A stretch of 64,000 bases of DNA from Molossus alvarezi (Eukaryota > Chordata > Mammalia > Chiroptera > Molossidae): the NCBI GenBank assembly GCA_037176705.1, contig CM073886.1:1922001-1986000 (forward strand). Reading direction: 5' to 3'. The translations under genes and the position numbers were made by a program. The notes beneath the pieces were generated by a model. That model did not search any database, was not told the origin of the DNA, and worked only from the letters and a program-made list of their open reading frames with translations. Below, piece after piece: positions 55,620-64,000 of the stretch; within the stretch, counting starts at the first letter, position 1; each line of letters begins with the position of its first letter.

Positions 55620-56025
55620 TCGGGGAGTCAGACTCTGAGTGAGAAATCAGACAAGAGGGAAAGTGTTTGGTTTATGTAGAAGGTTGAAATGTTCACAGGC
55701 TGGCCAGAGAAAGGCTCTTTGAGAAGGTAACATGGAGTAAAAACCTGAGGAAAGAGAAGGAAAGTGCATTCCTGGGCAGAGGGTACAGCGACGTAAATGG
55801 CTGGGGCAGGAAGTGTCTGGTATTTGAGGTCCAGCAAGGAGGCCAATGGGACTGGGACAGAGTAAGAGAGGGCAGAGAAGTGGGAGAAAAATTCAAGAGG
55901 TCAGGAGACCCAACCAAGGCTGTAAGCCTGGTGATCACAGTGCATGGTTCGGTTTTCACTCTGAGTGAAATGGAACACCACTGGCAGGCTTTGAGTGGAG
56001 GAGTGAGGTGGTCTAACTTCCTTGT
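55620..56025 (+). repeat. Possible ancient interspersed repeat
   Basis: GCATTCCTGGGCAGAGGGTAC, CAGCAAGGAGGCCAATGGGA and CCACTGGCAGGCTTTGAGTGG follow a widespread old mammalian repeat that I cannot name with certainty. It has no coding signal. Confidence 0.35.
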
Positions 56026-56032
56026 TAACAGA

Positions 56033-59000
56033 ATCCCTCACAACTTACAGAACTAGAAAGCAAACAAAGAGAAAACCCCGGAGCAAGAAGAAGAAATAAA
56101 ATAGTAAAGATCAGAGCAGAAATAAATGACATTGAGACCAAAAAAACAATTCAAGGGATCTATGAAAAAAAGAGCTGGTTCTTTAAAAAGATAAACAAGA
56201 TTGATGGACCTTTAGCTAGACTCACCAAGGAACAAAGAGAGAGAACCCAAATACACAAAATCAGAAGTGAAAGAGGAGAAATAATAACTGACACCACAGA
56301 AATACAAAGGATTGTGAACAAACATTACGAACAATTATACAGCAACAAATTTGACAATGTAAGCGAAATGGACAAATTTCTAGAAACACATAGTCTCCCA
56401 AAACTGGACTGGGAAGAGATAGAAAAGTTGAACAGACCATTAACAACAAAAGAAATTGAAGATGTAATCAAGACTCTCCCAGCAAACAAAAGCCCAGACC
56501 CGGACGGCTTCACCCAGGGAAATTTTACTGAACAATCACAGAAGAACTAACACCCATTCTTTTCAAACTATTTCAAAAAATTCAAGAAGAAGAAAGACTT
56601 CCAAACTCGTTTTATGAGGCCAGCATAATTCTAATTCCAAAACCAGAAAAAGACACTACAAAGAAAGAAAACTACAGGCCAATATCCCTAATGAACATAG
56701 ATGCCAAAATCCTGAACAAAATACTAGCAAATCGAATTCAGCAACACATCAAAAAAATTATTTATCATGACCAAGTGAAATTTATCCCAGGGATGCAAGG
56801 CTGGTACAATGTTCGCAAATCAATATATGTGATTCACCACATAAACAAAATGAAAGATAAAAACTATATGATCATATCAATGGACGCTGACAAAGCATTA
56901 GACAAAATCCAGTACTCATTTCTGATAAAAATGCTCAGCAATCTGGGAATAGAAGGATCATGTCCTGACATAATAAAGGCCACATATGAAAGATCTACAG
57001 CCAGCATCATAGTCAATGGGCAAAAATTAAAAGCATTTCCCTTAAGGACAGGAACAAGACAAGGATGCCCACTTTCACCAGTCTTATTTAACATTGTATT
57101 GAAAGTCTTAGCCACAGCAATCAGACAGGAAGAAAAAATAAAAGGGATCCAAGTTGGAAAGGAGGTAGTAAAACTGTCATTATTCGCAGACGACATGACA
57201 CTATACGAAGAAAACCCCAAAGACTCCATCATAAATCTACTGGACTTAATAAGTAAATTTGGCAAAGTAGCAGGATACAAAATTAATGTCAGGAAATCGG
57301 CAGCATTCTTATACACCAATGATGAAGTCACAGAAAGAGAAACTAAAAACACAATCCCATTTGCCATCGCAGCAAAAAGATTAAGATACCTAGGAATAAA
57401 CTTAACCAAATAAATAAAGGACCTATTGGCAGAAAACTACAAGTCATTGACAAAAGAAATAGAGGATGATGTAAAAAAGTGGAGGCACATACCTTGTTCA
57501 TGGATTGGAAGATTTAACATCATTAAAATGTCCAGAGTACCCAAAGCAATCTATAGATTCAATGCAATCCCCATCAAAATACCAGCGACATACTTCACAG
57601 AACTAGAACAAATACTTCAAAAGTTCATATGGAACCAAAAAAGACCTCCAATAGTACAGCAATCTTGAAAAAAACGAACAAAGTTGGAGGGATCACATTA
57701 CCAGATTTCAGGTTATACTACAAAGCCAGTGTAATCAAAAATGCCTGGTACTGGAACAAGAATAGGTATATAGACCAGTGGAACAGAACAGAGAACCCAG
57801 AGATAGACCCAAGGCAATATGTTCAATTAATATTTGACAAAGGGTGTAAGTGCATACAGTGGAGTAAAGACAGCCTCTTTAATAAATGGTGCTGGGAAAA
57901 TTGGACAGCTACATGCAAAAAAATGAACTAGACCATCACCTTACAGCATACACAAGAATAAACTCAAAATGGATAAAAGACTTAAATGTGACTCATGAAT
58001 CCATAAAAATCCTAGAAAAAAATGTAGGCAACAAAATTTCAGACATCATATGCAGCAGAATTTTCACTGATACATTACCTAAGGCAACAGAAACAAAGGA
58101 GAAAATGAACACATGGTACTACATCAGACTCAAAAGCTTCTGCACAGCATAAGATACAATCCTCAATACGGAAAGGCAACCCACTGTATGGGAGAGCATA
58201 ATTGCCAATGATATATCAGATAAGGGGTTAATTTCCAAAATATATAGAGTGCTCATACAACTCAACAAAAGAAGACAAAGAACCCAATTAAAAAATGGGC
58301 AGAGGAACTAAATAGACACCTCTCCAAACAGGACATACAAATGGCTAAGAGACATATGAAGAAATGCTCGACATCACTAATCATCAGAGAGATGCAAATT
58401 AAAACAACAATGAGGTATCACCTCACACATGTCAGAATGGCTGCCATCAACAAATCATAAAACAACAAGTGTTGGCGATGGTGTGGAGAAAAGGGGACTC
58501 TTGTATACTGCTGGTGGGAATGCAGACTGGTGCAGTCACTATGGAAAACAATATGGTGTTACCTCAAAAAATTAAAAATTGAACTACCATCTGACCCAGT
58601 GACTTAACTTCTAGGAATATACCCTAAGTAGCCTGAAACACCAATCAGAAAGAATATATGTACCCCCATGTTCATAGCAGCATTATTTACAATAGCTAAG
58701 ATCTGGAAATAGCCCAAATGTCCATTAGTAGACAAATGGATAAAAAAATCTGTGGTACATATACACAATGGAACACTATGCAGCTATATGAAAGAAAGAT
58801 CTCTTATCCTTTGAGATGACATGGAGCGACATGGAAAGTATTATTCTAAGAGAAACAAGCAAAACAGAGAAAGACAAGTATCATATGATCTCACTTATCT
58901 GTGGAATATAATGAACATAACAGTCTGAGAAATGGGGTAGTCCCAGAGACGTGGAAGTGGGGTACAGACTGACAATCCCCAGAAGAGAAGGTGGTGAGGG

Positions 59001-59155
59001 AGAGATAAACCACAGAACTTATATGCATTTTTGCATGAACAATGAACATGGACAACAAAGCTGGGGACAGGGCAGGAGGGAGGGGAATGGGGTTATGAGT
59101 GGCGAAAAAAAGGAGGACCATCTGTAACAAAAATAAATAAATTAATTAAAAAAAA
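56033..59155 (+). mobile_element. L1 copy 5, 5-prime truncated (~3.1 kb)
   Basis: The copy starts inside ORF2, between the endonuclease and reverse transcriptase, at CTCACAACTTACAGAACTAG. It keeps the RT, the C-terminal region and a complete 3-prime UTR ending GTAACAAAAATAAATAAATT. No clear target duplication was found in the AT-rich ends. Confidence 0.88.
56040..58910 (+). pseudogene. L1 copy 5 ORF2 remnant
   Basis: Open pieces in at least three frames: 56314-56550 (LPANKSPDPDGF), 56691-57413 (240 codons, [39 protein letters not shown]), 57426-57668 and 57629-58152. The RT motif F-A-D-D is at 57183-57194. Indels near 56545, 57411 and 57650 separate the frames. The endonuclease is absent because of truncation. 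Confidence 0.85.
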
Positions 59156-59451
59156 TAAAAGTAGGCAATTAGCATTGTTCACATTGGCGAATATATTTTA
59201 GAATTTCTAGAAACATAGGCTCTTCCGTGGGAAACACACTAATAACTTTAAGAGAAATACCTAATAAAATATAAGGCATTTATTAATAGCTCCAATTTTA
59301 TTGTTTAGCTTTTTTTGTAATAAAAAGCCAAAAGTAGGTGAACTTATGACTTGTCTAGCAATCGATGTTTACCAGCTGAAATAAGTTAAATCAATCTACA
59401 CCGATGGGAAAGATTTTCTCCTCTTAATAGCATCACCTCTCATAAACTTGC
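59156..59451. other. Unassigned AT-rich spacer between L1 copies 5 and 6
   Basis: Single-copy-like sequence without a feature. Confidence 0.5.
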
Positions 59452-60195
59452 AGTTTGGTACACTGCTGTTGGGAATGCAGACTGGTGCAGACAGTATGGA
59501 AAACAATATGGTGTTTCCTCAAAAAATTAAAAACTGAACTGCCATTTGACCCAGTGATCCCACCTCTGGAAATATATCCTATGCAGCCTGAAACACCAAT
59601 GTTCATAGCCGCACTATTTACAATAGCTAAGATCTGCAAACAGCCCAAGCGTTCATCAATAGATGAGTGGATAAAACAGCTGTGGTACATATACACAATG
59701 AAATACTATGCAGCTCTAAGAAAGAAATATCTCTTTTCCTTTGAGATGACATGGAGGGACCTGGAGAGTATTATGCTTAACGACATACGCCAGAGAAGAA
59801 GAAATATCACATGATCTCACTTATGTGTGGGATATAATAAACAAAAACAGCTGATGAACAGCCCTGGCCAGTTTGGCTCAGCAGTTGGAGGGTCAGCCTG
59901 TGGACTAGAGAGTTCTGGGTTCGGTTCCCTCTAGGGGCACGTACCATAAAAAAAAAAAAAAAAAGCTGATGAACAAAATAGAACCAGAGACATAGAAGTA
60001 GGGTTCAGACTAACAAACCTTAGAGGAGGGGAGGGATAAACCAAAGAACTTATATGCATGTATGCGTAACCATGAACATAGACAACAATGCTGTCAGGTA
60101 GGGATGGGGATCGGGAGGAGGATGTCAATGGGGGAAACAGAGAAACATCTATAACAAAAATACATTAATTAATTAATTAATTAATTAATTAATAA
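59452..60195 (+). mobile_element. L1 copy 6, 5-prime truncated (~0.75 kb), split by a short SINE
   Basis: It begins in the last third of ORF2 (GGTACACTGCTGTTGGGAATG), with an open piece at 59455-59814, and runs through the 3-prime UTR to an (ATTA)n tail at 60162-60195. A head-only Ves insertion lies at 59861-59963. Confidence 0.85.
59861..59963 (+). mobile_element. Head-only Ves-like SINE with its own poly-A tail
   Basis: GCCCTGGCCAGTTTGGCTCA (A box), GTTCTGGGTTCGGTTCCC (B box), GGGGCACGTACC and then about 17 A. The usual middle and CT-rich parts are absent. A 12-bp duplication, AGCTGATGAACA, flanks it (59849-59860 and 59964-59975), so it inserted as this short form. Confidence 0.88.
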
Positions 60196-60399
60196 AAAAA
60201 TTAAAAATACAAGATGGCCCAGGTAAGACTTGGTGGGCTTTGAAGTGTTTTTGGAGCCAAACCTCTGGCTCTGTAAAGATTATTTGTAAAACAAGGACAG
60301 TTGTTTTTAATATCTCAAAACCTGGGTTGCCATCAAAATTTTGACAAAGAACTGACTAATTTATACACCCATTTTGTAATATTTCTTTTTTTTTCATCT
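60196..60399. other. Unassigned segment
   Basis: No feature is called. It may be the far end of the retroviral relic to its right, but no motif shows it. Confidence 0.35.
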
Positions 60400-62937
60400 G
60401 GTATATTTCAGGCTCTCAAGAAATTATAGAGATATGTAGGTTATAGTACATAGCTTAGGGTCATCCCTGAGAGCCATAGACACTTGTTGGGACCTCCGTC
60501 CATTTCCCTGGGACAGGCCAAACAGTTCTAGCTACAAGTCTTACACAGGTCTGGGTTGTCCCTTAAGGCCAAAGGCTTGTGCATACGGGACTTCAGTTCA
60601 TTTTTCCTAATGATGGCAGAAAAGATCTAGCTAGAGAATGGTGTTATAATTAAGGCTTCTATTCTTCAGCCAGGCCTCCTGCTTCCCCAGCTTGTATTTG
60701 GGGACATGCTATATTGCAGAAGAACACTAATCTCTTTTTCTTTAGGGTTTTGGGATCAATTTTGACCAGTTCTTAAGGATATATTCTAGGGGCAAGTCCT
60801 GAAGAATGGAGAGTTGGTTTCTCATCTGGAAGAGAACAGAGAGGAGTACGAGAGAAATAGGTGTCCCTGTTTACCCTCGCCTACAGTGGGCTCAAAGGAG
60901 AGCATCTCCTGCTTCATGCCCAGGATTCCAGACTCAGCTAGTCTAACTGTATAACTCGTCCTAAGTCTCATGGGAGAGACCACATCCCTACACTTACCAA
61001 GGGGGTCTCCCTTCTCTCCAACCCCTTGTTGCTGGGGTTAAGATGTACATCCTAGTCTTGATGATCTGAGCTTGCCAGTGTATCTCTTGTTTTTTCCATA
61101 TCCCCCAAGATTCATATGGAGGTCTGGCACGGCAGCACCTGATGTCAGGGACAGGATCTGACTTATTGTTGTCCTTTCATTAATTTCTTAAATTCCCAGA
61201 AAAAGTGGTGGACCCATTGGAGATGACTCACAGTGTGTAGAAAGATTTGCCATCTTCTGCCCGGGGTCTCTCTTTTGTCCCATCATTTTTTCTGATTTCC
61301 ATAGCCCTTTTCAAAGTGACCTGGCTCTCTAAAATAAAAACACAGTTTTCCTCCAGTTGTTTCCTAGCAGACCTTATTTAGTAATTCTGTTGTTTTGCTC
61401 CCAGAAACGAGTAGATACATTAATTGGAATAGCTTAGAAAAGCCAGGACCATATTCTCTAACAGTTAAATTAAGTTCCTTTGCAAAACCCATCAGGGCCC
61501 TGGAGAAAATCAGGGAAATCTTTAGATTCCTTAATTCTTGTTTAAGTACAGGGAATGTATACAATCTCTGTTTCCTCTGCCCTTTGAGATTGTTCTTTCT
61601 GGTTCTTCTATCCTGAGTGCAATTTACCTGTGCTTCTCCTAGAAGCCTCTAATTTCCAATCAAGATAAGCTTCCAATTTATGCAGTTTTCATTTTAGTGC
61701 TGGCTTTTTATTTTTTCTAATTTTGTATGCAAAAATTAATTTAGGCATCAAAAGAGCTAGATTTTGGGCATCTTAAATTGCTATCGCTTCTAGTTAATTC
61801 TTCCTACTTCTGTAAGTACTTATAAGTAAAGATTTTCTGTTAATTGCATAGCTGCAATGGCTGGGGTCTGGGAGTTTCCAGCCTTGGAGGCACAATTTCC
61901 TGTGTTCTATTCAGTTTTGTTTTGAGATCTGTAGGGTCTGCACAAATTTCTAGGGATGCTAAGTAGTAAGTTGGAAGTGTGCCGTGTGTGAGTTGAGCTC
62001 CAAGGGGCTTTTATCTCCCGAGTCATCTCAGACCCTTTTACATGTCTCAGTTACTTTCCCTGGTCATCTAATACAGCTGTGAGGACTCGGACCATAGGTA
62101 AGAATCCTCTATGTGTGTGTTCCTGGACAAGTCAAATATTTAGTTACAGTTGAGTTGAGATTCCATATGGGCCTCCTGCGTGCCATGGGGGATGCCCCGT
62201 GGCACCTCCACAGAGATTTTAAGTCACCTAAGAATGCACAAGATTCAAGCTGGAGGGAGGGCTTGCCCTTTATCTTCATTCAGAGCCAAACAAGTTCATG
62301 CCCTCATTTATCCAGCAAAAGGTTTTGGTCAGACCCTCAGAAATCAATTCCAATTAAAAAGCCAAAGTTAAAAACCACACATCCATTTTTTCCCCCATCC
62401 TTGGTTGTCTTGACCCTTATCTATAGCCTAGGTTCTATTGAACACTCAACTTTTAGCTCCACCATTAGGATTAAAAAACAAAACACAAAACAACAACAAC
62501 AACAAAAGCCTGAATTTAACTCCAGACATAAAGGAAGGAAGAAAAGAACATCCTTCTAGGCAAAAGGCAAGGACTCTTTCTCCATTGCAACTAGTTACCT
62601 GACAGGGGAGAGCTTTGGGGAATGACCTTGTGTGATTTTACAGTGTTCCTGGGTGGATGGACACTGTCTTGCAGTTGGCGGGGTGCTTACTACAAACTTC
62701 CCCATCCAGGACCAAGCAACCTTGTCACTGGAGTCTTCTAGCGGCAAGCACCTTAACAGCGTTTAAATGCTTGTCTCATGCCCACACAGCGCAGCAGTCT
62801 GCTGAGAGAGAGAAAACCCCATGTCCAGATGAAAAAATGCAAAGAGGAAGGAAACACAGTTAGTCATGTCCTTCAAACCAAGGTGGCAAAGACAACCAGC
62901 TTACCAGTGACAAAACGATCTAAGTCATAGTAAGAGC
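60400..62937 (-). pseudogene. Endogenous retrovirus relic, gag region (ERV1/gamma-like), minus strand
   Basis: The firm part is at 61300-61564. A 67-codon minus-strand piece resembles the end of a capsid domain (ending LLVSGSKTTELLNKVC, then a stop), and in the same frame, after that stop, is a single zinc-knuckle relic at 61301-61342. Its spacing is that of CCHC, but the second Cys is Phe and the last Cys is Tyr. One knuckle is usual for gammaretrovirus-like nucleocapsid. Sequence left of it should be protease/pol and right of it matrix/capsid, but stops and shifts prevent firm calls, so the outer limits are inferred. No open viral gene remains. Confidence 0.55.
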
Positions 62938-62955
62938 ACCCATGTTATGGCACCA
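62938..62955 (-). other. Primer-binding-site-like sequence
   Basis: On the minus strand, TGGTGCCATAACATGGGT. A histidine-tRNA site would read TGGTGCCGTGACTCGGAT, so 13 of 18 positions agree, including the first seven. It lies between the presumed gag region and LTR-like sequence in the correct order for a minus-strand provirus. Confidence 0.5.
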
Positions 62956-62956
62956 A

Positions 62957-63327
62957 ATATTTTACCAGTGAGATGAGGAAACCTCGGTTCTTGTCTTCTT
63001 GAAGGAAAGATTTCAGTCCAGAGACAAAGTGCAGCAAAGCCAGTGAGAACTTATTGGCTGCAGCAAAAACACCCCTGGGACGGTGAGACAAGGAGTTAGC
63101 ATACAAGCAACAGGAGAGCCCACGCTGGGCTGCTCTGGCTCACGGGGAAGTCAAGGTTCCAGGGGGTTAGGACGGGATGAGCTGCCACTGCCATTGTTCC
63201 CCTGGTTGCAGTCTAGTGGGGTGTCTTAGAGGGAAGAATTGGGGGGGAAGGGAATGACAAAGGCATGCTTCCCTTGGTGAGAGTATGCACTGAGTCCTTC
63301 ATGTTGAGGGTATTTATCTCCCTCCTG
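62957..63327 (-). mobile_element. Probable LTR segment adjoining the primer-binding site
   Basis: On the minus strand it ends ACTGGTAAAATA next to the TTTGGTGCC primer site. An AATAAG polyadenylation-like signal is at plus 63050-63055, followed by an R/U5-like stretch (GCTTTGCTGCACTTTGTC). The upstream part is cut at the start of the next LTR. Boundaries are approximate. Confidence 0.4.
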
Positions 63328-63388
63328 TGTTGCAGACCAACGAGACACACCAGACTCAGACTCCGAACTGTGTTCAAATTAAGAGAGC

Positions 63389-63394
63389 TTTATT
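63389..63394 (-). terminator. LTR polyadenylation signal
   Basis: AATAAA on the minus strand, followed by GCTCTCTTAATTTG. The distance from the TATA box fits an LTR R region. Confidence 0.6.
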
Positions 63395-63460
63395 AGTTGC
63401 TTGGGGACTGTCCCATCCTATGCAGAGGAGAGAGCAGCCCCAAGCTCAGGGGGTAGGTTG

Positions 63461-63468
63461 CTTATATA
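63461..63468 (-). promoter_or_regulatory. LTR TATA box
   Basis: TATATAAG on the minus strand, with CCAAT about 350 bp upstream and AATAAA about 70 bp downstream. Confidence 0.55.
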
Positions 63469-64000
63469 GTTGTCTTTGCCTGTGTTAAGGAATTTGGGCT
63501 AAGGGTTTGCGAGCAGGCAAGCATGTACAGAAGCAGATATTTGTGGTTAGCAGTTTCAGTGTACACAAAACAATGGTTATCTATCTATACAATGCAGTGG
63601 TTATCTATTAACTCTAGCAGCTAGTTCTTGCCATTCCCTTAAAATCCAAGGGATAAGGTCTGCCTAATGGAAAATTTTTCTGTACATTCACATAGCATGT
63701 GTTTGTCCTTCACACCTGCAAGTGGGAATCTTAGGGGAGGTCTCAGGGGAGGGTCTGAATAGAATATTTATCAGTTTTCCAGGTGTGCTTTTTCAGGGTT
63801 GTGGTCTTTGCCGATTGGTCAGAGCCAAAGGAAGGTAAATGCAGTTGGTCCTGAGGCAGCCATGGAGTCACCTGTCTGGTTTTGATGTTTTTCTGTACCT
63901 GGAGTTAAAATACAACCAAGACCTAGATGTTCTCCTTAGGGAGGAAAAGGTCAGGGGGTCCAAACTGCATGACCAGCCATATGCTAGGATACAAAAAATT

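Larger units (their letters stand above)
63326..64000 (-). mobile_element. LTR with promoter and polyadenylation signals, continues past the window
   Basis: On the minus strand a CCAAT box (plus 63814-63818), a TATATAAG box (63461-63468) and AATAAA (63389-63394) follow in LTR order, with about 70 bp from TATA to AATAAA. A U5-like stretch then ends in CTGCAACA, giving the CA end at 63328. No primer site follows directly, so this may be a separate solo LTR placed in the neighbouring LTR rather than the one that served the gag relic. The U3 end lies outside the window. Confidence 0.6.

Noticed and set aside
60480..60560. Cysteine-rich minus-strand phrase as a second zinc finger
   Set aside because: Spacing does not fit a CCHC knuckle and a stop interrupts it.

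Overview
This is a stretch of mammalian nuclear DNA, almost certainly from a bat. The deciding evidence is at least a dozen copies of the Ves SINE, a tRNA-derived short element typical of vesper bats and their relatives. It occurs on both strands at many ages, and one copy has a clean 20-bp target-site duplication. No bacterial, plasmid or phage signal is present, and I found no intact host protein-coding gene. About half of the window is LINE-1 (L1) and L1-derived sequence.

Layout. 1-3.9 kb: Ves SINEs, an ancient L1 end, and a module repeated near 27 kb that carries a CTCF-like motif. 3.9-6.2 kb: a half-L1 (HAL1) element with perfect 15-bp target-site duplications, a largely open ORF1 and no ORF2. 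7.05-10.08 kb: a pyrimidine-rich degenerate tandem repeat with a period near 38 bp. 10.1-11.3 kb: two tandem 5S rRNA relics about 811 bp apart on the minus strand. 11.8-12.4 kb: a minus-strand relic of a PRD-like homeobox exon (helix 3, a Pro/Val-rich repeat and an acidic C-terminus). 13.65-20.4 kb: L1 copy 1, with 73-bp promoter monomers and a solo LTR inside ORF1. 20.4-28.4 kb: mostly unassigned single-copy sequence with Ves SINEs and old LTR or L1 fragments. 28.4-36.1 kb: a HAL1 5-prime module joined to L1 copy 2, whose reverse-transcriptase core is replaced by a GAG-repeat insert plus a Ves SINE. 37.9-44.7 kb: L1 copy 3, with the best 73-bp monomer array and a 353-codon open RT segment. 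47.4-53.3 kb: L1 copy 4 on the minus strand, forming a long inverted pair with copy 3. 53.3-60.2 kb: L1 fragments, including 5-prime-truncated copies 5 and 6. 60.4-64 kb: a minus-strand endogenous retrovirus relic, with gag nucleocapsid, a primer-binding-site-like sequence and LTR sequence running off the window.

The elements share one mechanism. L1 ORF2 protein (endonuclease and reverse transcriptase) mobilises L1 itself and, in trans, HAL1 and Ves. The TT/AAAA cleavage context and target duplications seen at the HAL1 fit this. All L1 copies here are broken by stops, frameshifts, insertions or truncation. The host-derived items of most interest are the homeobox relic, the 5S rRNA duplication and the 38-bp repeat beside it. 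Names of ancient repeat families are from memory of consensus sequences and carry low to moderate confidence.
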